A stretch of DNA of 64,000 nt from Fragum whitleyi. Lineage: Eukaryota > Mollusca > Bivalvia > Cardiida > Cardiidae. The first letter of the stretch is position 1. Each line of letters starts with the position of its first letter. This document shows, in pieces, positions 48,201 to 63,200 of the stretch. The translations under genes and the position numbers were made by a program. The notes under the pieces were generated by a model. That model saw only the letters and a program-made list of their open reading frames with translations, was not told the origin of the DNA and ran no database searches. The stretch covers positions 72,902,948 to 72,966,947 of the forward strand of contig OX411543.1 of the NCBI GenBank assembly GCA_948146395.1. The letters are read 5' to 3'.

Positions 48201-51200
48201 AATCCCACAAATTAAACGCTGTCTCAAACATAACCACTTATACAGTAAATCAACCACAGATAATAGCTCTGAAATTCATCCTGAAACAAATTATCATCCC
48301 AAGTACACTAAATCAGATTTAAAAAATGATGTCTGGGCTTTCCTCTTTGCAGAAAATGTCAACTATGGTGCTTCGGATTTAAGGTCTTTATGTGCTGTGA
48401 ATTGGGGGTAAAATGCACTATTCCTTGGGGTGGATTGGGGGTGTCTTTTTGGCCTTTGAAAACATTTAAAGCTTTTTCGCGTTGAAAACCTAACACAGAA
48501 CTGATCGTTTTGATGTCCCGTGCCTATATTCAGAATATGAAACAATTGCCTGTGACATGATATTTTTCTTAAGGGCGCAGTATACGGTTCCAGTCTAAAA
48601 ATATTCGAATTGGCCAGGGTCAAAAAATGAAATAGTGAAATAAACTGCATTTCAAAGGTATTATGAGGGATAAAAAATGTTTTTGTTCACTTAAATCAAA
48701 TAATAATGCTAGAATGAGCGATTTGAGAATCCAGGTCTCAACTGTTTCTTCTTTGTTTCATTGATGCAGACTGAAAATTCGAGTACATGGCTGGTAGAGC
48801 TAGGCGTCGAAATTTAGTGCAGAATCGTGGGTGGGGTAAGATAATTCAAAATAGCTGATAATCGGAATGGATGGGGTATGCCTCTTACAACACTAGTTCA
48901 ATGCATATTAAATTTGCTTTCTGTTCATCATGGTTTGCTTTGTAAAGAATACTGCATTATGTCTGTGGGGTATCATTGAAATAGCGCCAAATTGCTGAAA
49001 TTAGGCCCAATTTTTTGTTGACGTTAGGACAAGAAATACTTTAATGCCATGTATTTGAGGATGTGTCTATGCAAGTCTCTAGTACTGCCCGAGAGCTTTG
49101 GACCTAATTAAAGCATAATTGCATTTCGTTTCATTCCAGACTGTAATTCGAACAGAATAGGAATAGACTTGTGAAGCCTTGTGTGTCGGCTGCAAGAAAT
49201 TCTGCTTAGAACTGTATGTTGCCACCTTAAACAATTTATGGTGAGATTTAGATTTTTTTTGTAAATCTCTGAAATTGCAAAATTTGGACTAATTTTGTAA
49301 TTTCAATGATAATTTTGGGAATAAATGTTACTTTCAGGCTCTTTAGGGTTCATTTCAGGCTGAAATTCTTGTCCAAAATATGGGTATTTGACAAAAATTT
49401 AAAATAAATGTCCGAGACGGTGAAAAATGGGTTATGAGAATTATCTCTCCCAATCAATTTTTTGGGTATTTTATCGGCAAGATTGCCCCATATTTTTGAA
49501 AATTACTTGAAAATAAAGCAAGTTGGCTTGTTCTTGACTGATTTGGGAAAAAAAAAACACCCAAGGGCTTTACCCTTCCCTGCACCCCCCCCCGGCTGCA
49601 CTTTTTACAATGACAGCCTATCCCCCCCCCCTTTCTCTCCCCCTCAGACATTTATTGATTCTTTATATTCAGTAATACCTGCAGCTGTACCATTTTAAAA
49701 TTCAAATACGAGAATATTTGGGTTCTTTATTGTAAATCTAATAATGTATTCGAGGATATCCCCGGCTCGGATATAGGGAATATTTACAGTTTTATGTATA
49801 AGCAGGCATAGTAGAAAACATTTTTTTTAAAGAAAAAAATAAATGTTACAGTTCTGGAGAAGCTAATTTCTATCAATATATACTAAAAGTTTATATTTAC
49901 ATCCATTTTGACCACATAAATATGTCTGAACATAACTTTTAATTTGCTTTTGTTTATTTACCGTAAATCCCACAAATTAAACGCTGTCTCAAACATAACC
50001 ACTTATACAGTAAATCAACCACAGATAATAGCTCTGAAATTCATCCTGAAACAAATTATCATCCCAAGTACACTAAATCAGATTTAAAAAATGATGTCTG
50101 GGCTTTCCTCTTTGCAGAAAATGTCAACTATGGTGCTTCGGATTTAAGGTCTTTATGTGCTGTGAATTGGGGGTAAAATGCACTATTCCTTGGGGTGGAT
50201 TGGGGGTGTCTTTTTGGCCTTTGAAAACATTTAAAGCTTTTTCGCGTTGAAAACCTAACACAGAACTGATCGTTTTGATGTCCCGTGCCTATATTCAGAA
50301 TATGAAACAATTGCCTGTGACATGATATTTTTCTTAAGGGCGCAGTATACGGTTCCAGTCTAAAAATATTCGAATTGGCCAGGGTCAAAAAATGAAATAG
50401 TGAAATAAACTGCATTTCAAAGGTATTACGAGGGATAAAAAATGTTTTTGTTCACTTAAATCAAATAATAATGCCAGAATGAGCGATTTGAGAATCCAGG
50501 TCTCAACTGTTTCTTCTTTGTTTCATTGATGCAGACTGAAAATTCGAGTACATGGCTGGTAGAGCTAGGCGTCGAAATTTAGTGCAGAATCGTGGGTGGG
50601 GTAAGATAATTCAAAATAGCTGATAATCGGAATGGATGGGGTATGCCTCTTACAACACTAGTTCAATGCATATTAAATTTGCTTTCTGTTCATCATGGTT
50701 TGCTTTGTAAAGAATACTGCATTATGTCTGTGGGGTATCATTGAAATAGCGCCAAATTGCTGAAATTAGGCCCAATTTTTTGTTGACGTTAGGACAAGAA
50801 ATACTTTAATGCCATGTATTTGAGGATGTGTCTATGCAAGTCTCTAGTACTGCCCGAGAGCTTTGGACCTAATTAAAGCATAATTGCATTTCGTTTCATT
50901 CCAGACTGTAATTCGAACAGAATAGGAATAGACTTGTGAAGCCTTGTGTGTCGGCTGCAAGAAATTCTGCTTAGAACTGTATGTTGCCACCTTAAACAAT
51001 TTATGGTGAGATTTAGATTTTTTTGTAAATCTCTGAAATTGCAAAATTTGGACTAATTTTGTAATTTCAATGATAATTTTGGGAATAAATGTTACTTTCA
51101 GGCTCTTTAGGGTTCATTTCAGGCTGAAATTCTTGTCCAAAATATGGGTATTTGACAAAAATTTAAAATAAATGTCCGAGACGGTGAAAAATGGGTTATG

Positions 51201-54200
51201 AGAATTATCTCTCCCAATCAATTTTTTGGGTATTTTATCGGCAAGATTGCCCCATATTTTTGAAAATTACTTGAAAATAAAGCAAGTTGGCTTGTTCTTG
51301 ACTGATTTGGGAAAAAAAACACCCAAGGGCTTTACCCTTCCCTGCACCCCCCCCCCCCCGGCTGCACTTTTTACAATGACAGCCTATCCCCCCCCCCTTT
51401 CTCTCCCCCTCAGACATTTATTGATTCTTTATATTCAGTAATACCTGCAGCTGTACCATTTTAAAATTCAAATACGAGAATATTTGGGTTCTTTATTGTA
51501 AATCTAATAATGTATTCGAGGATATCCCCGGCTCGGATATAGGGAATATTTACAGTTTTATGTATAAGCAGGCATAGTAGAAAACATTTTTTTTAAAGAA
51601 AAAAATAAATGTTACAGTTCTGGAGAAGCTAATTTCTATCAATATATACTAAAAGTTTATATTTACATCCATTTTGACCACATAAATATGTCTGAACATA
51701 ACTTTTAATTTGCTTTTGTTTATTTACCGTAAATCCCACAAATTAAACGCTGTCTCAAACATAACCACTTATACAGTAAATCAACCACAGATAATAGCTC
51801 TGAAATTCATCCTGAAACAAATTATCATCCCAAGTACACTAAATCAGATTTAAAAAATGATGTCTGGGCTTTCCTCTTTGCAGAAAATGTCAACTATGGT
51901 GCTTCGGATTTAAGGTCTTTATGTGCTGTGAATTGGGGGTAAAATGCACTATTCCTTGGGGTGGATTGGGGGTGTCTTTTTGGCCTTTGAAAACATTTAA
52001 AGCTTTTTCGCGTTGAAAACCTAACACAGAACTGATCGTTTTGATGTCCCGTGCCTATATTCAGAATATGAAACAATTGCCTGTGACATGATATTTTTCT
52101 TAAGGGCGCAGTATACGGTTCCAGTCTAAAAATATTCGAATTGGCCAGGGTCAAAAAATGAAATAGTGAAATAAACTGCATTTCAAAGGTATTATGAGGG
52201 ATAAAAAATGTTTTTGTTCACTTAAATCAAATAATAATGCTAGAATGAGCGATTTGAGAATCCAGGTCTCAACTGTTTCTTCTTTGTTTCATTGATGCAG
52301 ACTGAAAATTCGAGTACATGGCTGGTAGAGCTAGGCGTCGAAATTTAGTGCAGAATCGTGGGTGGGGTAAGATAATTCAAAATAGCTGATAATCGGAATG
52401 GATGGGGTATGCCTCTTACAACACTAGTTCAATGCATATTAAATTTGCTTTCTGTTCATCATGGTTTGCTTTGTAAAGAATACTGCATTATGTCTGTGGG
52501 GTATCATTGAAATAGCGCCAAATTGCTGAAATTAGGCCCAATTTTTTGTTGACGTTAGGACAAGAAATACTTTAATGCCATGTATTTGAGGATGTGTCTA
52601 TGCAAGTCTCTAGTACTGCCCGAGAGCTTTGGACCTAATTAAAGCATAATTGCATTTCGTTTCATTCCAGACTGTAATTCGAACAGAATAGGAATAGACT
52701 TGTGAAGCCTTGTGTGTCGGCTGCAAGAAATTCTGCTTAGAACTGTATGTTGCCACCTTAAACAATTTATGGTGAGATTTAGATTTTTTTTGTAAATCTC
52801 TGAAATTGCAAAATTTGGACTAATTTTGTAATTTCAATGATAATTTTGGGAATAAATGTTACTTTCAGGCTCTTTAGGGTTCATTTCAGGCTGAAATTCT
52901 TGTCCAAAATATGGGTATTTGACAAAAATTTAAAATAAATGTCCGAGACGGTGAAAAATGGGTTATGAGAATTATCTCTCCCAATCAATTTTTTGGGTAT
53001 TTTATCGGCAAGATTGCCCCATATTTTTGAAAATTACTTGAAAATAAAGCAAGTTGGCTTGTTCTTGACTGATTTGGGAAAAAAAAAACACCCAAGGGCT
53101 TTACCCTTCCCTGCACCCCCCCCCGGCTGCACTTTTTACAATGACAGCCTATCCCCCCCCCCTTTCTCTCCCCCTCAGACATTTATTGATTCTTTATATT
53201 CAGTAATACCTGCAGCTGTACCATTTTAAAATTCAAATACGAGAATATTTGGGTTCTTTATTGTAAATCTAATAATGTATTCGAGGATATCCCCGGCTCG
53301 GATATAGGGAATATTTACAGTTTTATGTATAAGCAGGCATAGTAGAAAACATTTTTTTTAAAGAAAAAAATAAATGTTACAGTTCTGGAGAAGCTAATTT
53401 CTATCAATATATACTAAAAGTTTATATTTACATCCATTTTGACCACATAAATATGTCTGAACATAACTTTTAATTTGCTTTTGTTTATTTACCGTAAATC
53501 CCACAAATTAAACGCTGTCTCAAACATAACCACTTATACAGTAAATCAACCACAGATAATAGCTCTGAAATTCATCCTGAAACAAATTATCATCCCAAGT
53601 ACACTAAATCAGATTTAAAAAATGATGTCTGGGCTTTCCTCTTTGCAGAAAATGTCAACTATGGTGCTTCGGATTTAAGGTCTTTATGTGCTGTGAATTG
53701 GGGGTAAAATGCACTATTCCTTGGGGTGGATTGGGGGTGTCTTTTTGGCCTTTGAAAACATTTAAAGCTTTTTCGCGTTGAAAACCTAACACAGAACTGA
53801 TCGTTTTGATGTCCCGTGCCTATATTCAGAATATGAAACAATTGCCTGTGACATGATATTTTTCTTAAGGGCGCAGTATACGGTTCCAGTCTAAAAATAT
53901 TCGAATTGGCCAGGGTCAAAAAATGAAATAGTGAAATAAACTGCATTTCAAAGGTATTACGAGGGATAAAAAATGTTTTTGTTCACTTAAATCAAATAAT
54001 AATGCCAGAATGAGCGATTTGAGAATCCAGGTCTCAACTGTTTCTTCTTTGTTTCATTGATGCAGACTGAAAATTCGAGTACATGGCTGGTAGAGCTAGG
54101 CGTCGAAATTTAGTGCAGAATCGTGGGTGGGGTAAGATAATTCAAAATAGCTGATAATCGGAATGGATGGGGTATGCCTCTTACAACACTAGTTCAATGC

Positions 54201-57200
54201 ATATTAAATTTGCTTTCTGTTCATCATGGTTTGCTTTGTAAAGAATACTGCATTATGTCTGTGGGGTATCATTGAAATAGCGCCAAATTGCTGAAATTAG
54301 GCCCAATTTTTTGTTGACGTTAGGACAAGAAATACTTTAATGCCATGTATTTGAGGATGTGTCTATGCAAGTGTCTAGTACTGCCCGAGAGCTTTGGACC
54401 TAATTAAAGCATAATTGCATTTCGTTTCATTCCAGACTGTAATTCGAACAGAATAGGAATAGACTTGTGAAGCCTTGTGTGTCGGCTGCAAGAAATTCTG
54501 CTTAGAACTGTATGTTGCCACCTTAAACAATTTATGGTGAGATTTAGATTTTTTTGTAAATCTCTGAAATTGCAAAATTTGGACTAATTTTGTAATTTCA
54601 ATGATAATTTTGGGAATAAATGTTACTTTCAGGCTCTTTAGGGTTCATTTCAGGCTGAAATTCTTGTCCAAAATATGGGTATTTGACAAAAATTTAAAAT
54701 AAATGTCCGAGACGGTGAAAAATGGGTTATGAGAATTATCTCTCCCAATCAATTTTTTGGGTATTTTATCGGCAAGATTGCCCCATATTTTTGAAAATTA
54801 CTTGAAAATAAAGCAAGTTGGCTTGTTCTTGACTGATTTGGGAAAAAAAACACCCAAGGGCTTTACCCTTCCCTGCACCCCCCCCCCCCCCGGCTGCACT
54901 TTTTACAATGACAGCCTATCCCCCCCCCCCTTTCTCTCCCCCTCAGACATTTATTGATTCTTTATATTCAGTAATACCTGCAGCTGTACCATTTTAAAAT
55001 TCAAATACGAGAATATTTGGGTTCTTTATTGTAAATCTAATAATGTATTCGAGGATATCCCCGGCTCGGATATAGGGAATATTTACAGTTTTATGTATAA
55101 GCAGGCATAGTAGAAAACATTTTTTTTAAAGAAAAAAATAAATGTTACAGTTCTGGAGAAGCTAATTTCTATCAATATATACTAAAAGTTTATATTTACA
55201 TCCATTTTGACCACATAAATATGTCTGAACATAACTTTTAATTTGCTTTTGTTTATTTACCGTAAATCCCACAAATTAAACGCTGTCTCAAACATAACCA
55301 CTTATACAGTAAATCAACCACAGATAATAGCTCTGAAATTCATCCTGAAACAAATTATCATCCCAAGTACACTAAATCAGATTTAAAAAATGATGTCTGG
55401 GCTTTCCTCTTTGCAGAAAATGTCAACTATGGTGCTTCGGATTTAAGGTCTTTATGTGCTGTGAATTGGGGGTAAAATGCACTATTCCTTGGGGTGGATT
55501 GGGGGTGTCTTTTTGGCCTTTGAAAACATTTAAAGCTTTTTCGCGTTGAAAACCTAACACAGAACTGATCGTTTTGATGTCCCGTGCCTATATTCAGAAT
55601 ATGAAACAATTGCCTGTGACATGATATTTTTCTTAAGGGCGCAGTATACGGTTCCAGTCTAAAAATATTCGAATTGGCCAGGGTCAAAAAATGAAATAGT
55701 GAAATAAACTGCATTTCAAAGGTATTATGAGGGATAAAAAATGTTTTTGTTCACTTAAATCAAATAATAATGCTAGAATGAGCGATTTGAGAATCCAGGT
55801 CTCAACTGTTTCTTCTTTGTTTCATTGATGCAGACTGAAAATTCGAGTACATGGCTGGTAGAGCTAGGCGTCGAAATTTAGTGCAGAATCGTGGGTGGGG
55901 TAAGATAATTCAAAATAGCTGATAATCGGAATGGATGGGGTATGCCTCTTACAACACTAGTTCAATGCATATTAAATTTGCTTTCTGTTCATCATGGTTT
56001 GCTTTGTAAAGAATACTGCATTATGTCTGTGGGGTATCATTGAAATAGCGCCAAATTGCTGAAATTAGGCCCAATTTTTTGTTGACGTTAGGACAAGAAA
56101 TACTTTAATGCCATGTATTTGAGGATGTGTCTATGCAAGTCTCTAGTACTGCCCGAGAGCTTTGGACCTAATTAAAGCATAATTGCATTTCGTTTCATTC
56201 CAGACTGTAATTCGAACAGAATAGGAATAGACTTGTGAAGCCTTGTGTGTCGGCTGCAAGAAATTCTGCTTAGAACTGTATGTTGCCACCTTAAACAATT
56301 TATGGTGAGATTTAGATTTTTTTTGTAAATCTCTGAAATTGCAAAATTTGGACTAATTTTGTAATTTCAATGATAATTTTGGGAATAAATGTTACTTTCA
56401 GGCTCTTTAGGGTTCATTTCAGGCTGAAATTCTTGTCCAAAATATGGGTATTTGACAAAAATTTAAAATAAATGTCCGAGACGGTGAAAAATGGGTTATG
56501 AGAATTATCTCTCCCAATCAATTTTTTGGGTATTTTATCGGCAAGATTGCCCCATATTTTTGAAAATTACTTGAAAATAAAGCAAGTTGGCTTGTTCTTG
56601 ACTGATTTGGGAAAAAAAAAACACCCAAGGGCTTTACCCTTCCCTGCACCCCCCCCCCCCCGGCTGCACTTTTTACAATGACAGCCTATCCCCCCCCCTT
56701 TCTCTCCCCCTCAGACATTTATTGATTCTTTATATTCAGTAATACCTGCAGCTGTACCATTTTAAAATTCAAATACGAGAATATTTGGGTTCTTTATTGT
56801 AAATCTAATAATGTATTCGAGGATATCCCCGGCTCGGATATAGGGAATATTTACAGTTTTATGTATAAGCAGGCATAGTAGAAAACATTTTTTTTAAAGA
56901 AAAAAATAAATGTTACAGTTCTGGAGAAGCTAATTTCTATCAATATATACTAAAAGTTTATATTTACATCCATTTTGACCACATAAATATGTCTGAACAT
57001 AACTTTTAATTTGCTTTTGTTTATTTACCGTAAATCCCACAAATTAAACGCTGTCTCAAACATAACCACTTATACAGTAAATCAACCACAGATAATAGCT
57101 CCGAAATTCATCCTGAAACAAATTATCATCCCAAGTACACTAAATCAGATTTAAAAAATGATGTCTGGGCTTTCCTCTTTGCAGAAAATGTCAACTATGG

Positions 57201-60200
57201 TGCTTCGGATTTAAGGTCTTTATGTGCTGTGAATTGGGGGTAAAATGCACTATTCCTTGGGGTGGATTGGGGGTGTCTTTTTGGCCTTTGAAAACATTTA
57301 AAGCTTTTTCGCGTTGAAAACCTAACACAGAACTGATCGTTTTGATGTCCCGTGCCTATATTCAGAATATGAAACAATTGCCTGTGACATGATATTTTTC
57401 TTAAGGGCGCAGTATACGGTTCCAGTCTAAAAATATTCGAATTGGCCAGGGTCAAAAAATGAAATAGTGAAATAAACTGCATTTCAAAGGTATTACGAGG
57501 GATAAAAAATGTTTTTGTTCACTTAAATCAAATAATAATGCCAGAATGAGCGATTTGAGAATCCAGGTCTCAACTGTTTCTTCTTTGTTTCATTGATGCA
57601 GACTGAAAATTCGAGTACATGGCTGGTAGAGCTAGGCGTCGAAATTTAGTGCAGAATCGTGGGTGGGGTAAGATAATTCAAAATAGCTGATAATCGGAAT
57701 GGATGGGGTATGCCTCTTACAACACTAGTTCAATGCATATTAAATTTGCTTTCTGTTCATCATGGTTTGCTTTGTAAAGAATACTGCATTATGTCTGTGG
57801 GGTATCATTGAAATAGCGCCAAATTGCTGAAATTAGGCCCAATTTTTTGTTGACGTTAGGACAAGAAATACTTTAATGCCATGTATTTGAGGATGTGTCT
57901 ATGCAAGTCTCTAGTACTGCCCGAGAGCTTTGGACCTAATTAAAGCATAATTGCATTTCGTTTCATTCCAGACTGTAATTCGAACAGAATAGGAATAGAC
58001 TTGTGAAGCCTTGTGTGTCGGCTGCAAGAAATTCTGCTTAGAACTGTATGTTGCCACCTTAAACAATTTATGGTGAGATTTAGATTTTTTTGTAAATCTC
58101 TGAAATTGCAAAATTTGGACTAATTTTGTAATTTCAATGATAATTTTGGGAATAAATGTTACTTTCAGGCTCTTTAGGGTTCATTTCAGGCTGAAATTCT
58201 TGTCCAAAATATGGGTATTTGACAAAAATTTAAAATAAATGTCCGAGACGGTGAAAAATGGGTTATGAGAATTATCTCTCCCAATCAATTTTTTGGGTAT
58301 TTTATCGGCAAGATTGCCCCATATTTTTGAAAATTACTTGAAAATAAAGCAAGTTGGCTTGTTCTTGACTGATTTGGGAAAAAAAACACCCAAGGGCTTT
58401 ACCCTTCCCTGCACCCCCCCCCCCCCGGCTGCACTTTTTACAATGACAGCCTATCCCCCCCCTTTCTCTCCCCCTCAGACATTTATTGATTCTTTATATT
58501 CAGTAATACCTGCAGCTGTACCATTTTAAAATTCAAATACGAGAATATTTGGGTTCTTTATTGTAAATCTAATAATGTATTCGAGGATATCCCCGGCTCG
58601 GATATAGGGAATATTTACAGTTTTATGTATAAGCAGGCATAGTAGAAAACATTTTTTTTAAAGAAAAAAATAAATGTTACAGTTCTGGAGAAGCTAATTT
58701 CTATCAATATATACTAAAAGTTTATATTTACATCCATTTTGACCACATAAATATGTCTGAACATAACTTTTAATTTGCTTTTGTTTATTTACCGTAAATC
58801 CCACAAATTAAACGCTGTCTCAAACATAACCACTTATACAGTAAATCAACCACAGATAATAGCTCTGAAATTCATCCTGAAACAAATTATCATCCCAAGT
58901 ACACTAAATCAGATTTAAAAAATGATGTCTGGGCTTTCCTCTTTGCAGAAAATGTCAACTATGGTGCTTCGGATTTAAGGTCTTTATGTGCTGTGAATTG
59001 GGGGTAAAATGCACTATTCCTTGGGGTGGATTGGGGGTGTCTTTTTGGCCTTTGAAAACATTTAAAGCTTTTTCGCGTTGAAAACCTAACACAGAACTGA
59101 TCGTTTTGATGTCCCGTGCCTATATTCAGAATATGAAACAATTGCCTGTGACATGATATTTTTCTTAAGGGCGCAGTATACGGTTCCAGTCTAAAAATAT
59201 TCGAATTGGCCAGGGTCAAAAAATGAAATAGTGAAATAAACTGCATTTCAAAGGTATTATGAGGGATAAAAAATGTTTTTGTTCACTTAAATCAAATAAT
59301 AATGCTAGAATGAGCGATTTGAGAATCCAGGTCTCAACTGTTTCTTCTTTGTTTCATTGATGCAGACTGAAAATTCGAGTACATGGCTGGTAGAGCTAGG
59401 CGTCGAAATTTAGTGCAGAATCGTGGGTGGGGTAAGATAATTCAAAATAGCTGATAATCGGAATGGATGGGGTATGCCTCTTACAACACTAGTTCAATGC
59501 ATATTAAATTTGCTTTCTGTTCATCATGGTTTGCTTTGTAAAGAATACTGCATTATGTCTGTGGGGTATCATTGAAATAGCGCCAAATTGCTGAAATTAG
59601 GCCCAATTTTTTGTTGACGTTAGGACAAGAAATACTTTAATGCCATGTATTTGAGGATGTGTCTATGCAAGTCTCTAGTACTGCCCGAGAGCTTTGGACC
59701 TAATTAAAGCATAATTGCATTTCGTTTCATTCCAGACTGTAATTCGAACAGAATAGGAATAGACTTGTGAAGCCTTGTGTGTCGGCTGCAAGAAATTCTG
59801 CTTAGAACTGTATGTTGCCACCTTAAACAATTTATGGTGAGATTTAGATTTTTTTTGTAAATCTCTGAAATTGCAAAATTTGGACTAATTTTGTAATTTC
59901 AATGATAATTTTGGGAATAAATGTTACTTTCAGGCTCTTTAGGGTTCATTTCAGGCTGAAATTCTTGTCCAAAATATGGGTATTTGACAAAAATTTAAAA
60001 TAAATGTCCGAGACGGTGAAAAATGGGTTATGAGAATTATCTCTCCCAATCAATTTTTTGGGTATTTTATCGGCAAGATTGCCCCATATTTTTGAAAATT
60101 ACTTGAAAATAAAGCAAGTTGGCTTGTTCTTGACTGATTTGGGAAAAAAAAAACACCCAAGGGCTTTACCCTTCCCTGCACCCCCCCCCGGCTGCACTTT

Positions 60201-63200
60201 TTACAATGACAGCCTATCCCCCCCCCCCCTTTCTCTCCCCCTCAGACATTTATTGATTCTTTATATTCAGTAATACCTGCAGCTGTACCATTTTAAAATT
60301 CAAATACGAGAATATTTGGGTTCTTTATTGTAAATCTAATAATGTATTCGAGGATATCCCCGGCTCGGATATAGGGAATATTTACAGTTTTATGTATAAG
60401 CAGGCATAGTAGAAAACATTTTTTTTAAAGAAAAAAATAAATGTTACAGTTCTGGAGAAGCTAATTTCTATCAATATATACTAAAAGTTTATATTTACAT
60501 CCATTTTGACCACATAAATATGTCTGAACATAACTTTTAATTTGCTTTTGTTTATTTACCGTAAATCCCACAAATTAAACGCTGTCTCAAACATAACCAC
60601 TTATACAGTAAATCAACCACAGATAATAGCTCTGAAATTCATCCTGAAACAAATTATCATCCCAAGTACACTAAATCAGATTTAAAAAATGATGTCTGGG
60701 CTTTCCTCTTTGCAGAAAATGTCAACTATGGTGCTTCGGATTTAAGGTCTTTATGTGCTGTGAATTGGGGGTAAAATGCACTATTCCTTGGGGTGGATTG
60801 GGGGTGTCTTTTTGGCCTTTGAAAACATTTAAAGCTTTTTCGCGTTGAAAACCTAACACAGAACTGATCGTTTTGATGTCCCGTGCCTATATTCAGAATA
60901 TGAAACAATTGCCTGTGACATGATATTTTTCTTAAGGGCGCAGTATACGGTTCCAGTCTAAAAATATTCGAATTGGCCAGGGTCAAAAAATGAAATAGTG
61001 AAATAAACTGCATTTCAAAGGTATTACGAGGGATAAAAAATGTTTTTGTTCACTTAAATCAAATAATAATGCCAGAATGAGCGATTTGAGAATCCAGGTC
61101 TCAACTGTTTCTTCTTTGTTTCATTGATGCAGACTGAAAATTCGAGTACATGGCTGGTAGAGCTAGGCGTCGAAATTTAGTGCAGAATCGTGGGTGGGGT
61201 AAGATAATTCAAAATAGCTGATAATCGGAATGGATGGGGTATGCCTCTTACAACACTAGTTCAATGCATATTAAATTTGCTTTCTGTTCATCATGGTTTG
61301 CTTTGTAAAGAATACTGCATTATGTCTGTGGGGTATCATTGAAATAGCGCCAAATTGCTGAAATTAGGCCCAATTTTTTGTTGACGTTAGGACAAGAAAT
61401 ACTTTAATGCCATGTATTTGAGGATGTGTCTATGCAAGTCTCTAGTACTGCCCGAGAGCTTTGGACCTAATTAAAGCATAATTGCATTTCGTTTCATTCC
61501 AGACTGTAATTCGAACAGAATAGGAATAGACTTGTGAAGCCTTGTGTGTCGGCTGCAAGAAATTCTGCTTAGAACTGTATGTTGCCACCTTAAACAATTT
61601 ATGGTGAGATTTAGATTTTTTTGTAAATCTCTGAAATTGCAAAATTTGGACTAATTTTGTAATTTCAATGATAATTTTGGGAATAAATGTTACTTTCAGG
61701 CTCTTTAGGGTTCATTTCAGGCTGAAATTCTTGTCCAAAATATGGGTATTTGACAAAAATTTAAAATAAATGTCCGAGACGGTGAAAAATGGGTTATGAG
61801 AATTATCTCTCCCAATCAATTTTTTGGGTATTTTATCGGCAAGATTGCCCCATATTTTTGAAAATTACTTGAAAATAAAGCAAGTTGGCTTGTTCTTGAC
61901 TGATTTGGGAAAAAAAACACCCAAGGGCTTTACCCTTCCCTGCACCCCCCCCCCGGCTGCACTTTTTACAATGACAGCCTATCCCCCCCCCCCTTTCTCT
62001 CCCCCTCAGACATTTATTGATTCTTTATATTCAGTAATACCTGCAGCTGTACCATTTTAAAATTCAAATACGAGAATATTTGGGTTCTTTATTGTAAATC
62101 TAATAATGTATTCGAGGATATCCCCGGCTCGGATATAGGGAATATTTACAGTTTTATGTATAAGCAGGCATAGTAGAAAACATTTTTTTTAAAGAAAAAA
62201 ATAAATGTTACAGTTCTGGAGAAGCTAATTTCTATCAATATATACTAAAAGTTTATATTTACATCCATTTTGACCACATAAATATGTCTGAACATAACTT
62301 TTAATTTGCTTTTGTTTATTTACCGTAAATCCCACAAATTAAACGCTGTCTCAAACATAACCACTTATACAGTAAATCAACCACAGATAATAGCTCTGAA
62401 ATTCATCCTGAAACAAATTATCATCCCAAGTACACTAAATCAGATTTAAAAAATGATGTCTGGGCTTTCCTCTTTGCAGAAAATGTCAACTATGGTGCTT
62501 CGGATTTAAGGTCTTTATGTGCTGTGAATTGGGGGTAAAATGCACTATTCCTTGGGGTGGATTGGGGGTGTCTTTTTGGCCTTTGAAAACATTTAAAGCT
62601 TTTTCGCGTTGAAAACCTAACACAGAACTGATCGTTTTGATGTCCCGTGCCTATATTCAGAATATGAAACAATTGCCTGTGACATGATATTTTTCTTAAG
62701 GGCGCAGTATACGGTTCCAGTCTAAAAATATTCGAATTGGCCAGGGTCAAAAAATGAAATAGTGAAATAAACTGCATTTCAAAGGTATTATGAGGGATAA
62801 AAAATGTTTTTGTTCACTTAAATCAAATAATAATGCTAGAATGAGCGATTTGAGAATCCAGGTCTCAACTGTTTCTTCTTTGTTTCATTGATGCAGACTG
62901 AAAATTCGAGTACATGGCTGGTAGAGCTAGGCGTCGAAATTTAGTGCAGAATCGTGGGTGGGGTAAGATAATTCAAAATAGCTGATAATCGGAATGGATG
63001 GGGTATGCCTCTTACAACACTAGTTCAATGCATATTAAATTTGCTTTCTGTTCATCATGGTTTGCTTTGTAAAGAATACTGCATTATGTCTGTGGGGTAT
63101 CATTGAAATAGCGCCAAATTGCTGAAATTAGGCCCAATTTTTTGTTGACGTTAGGACAAGAAATACTTTAATGCCATGTATTTGAGGATGTGTCTATGCA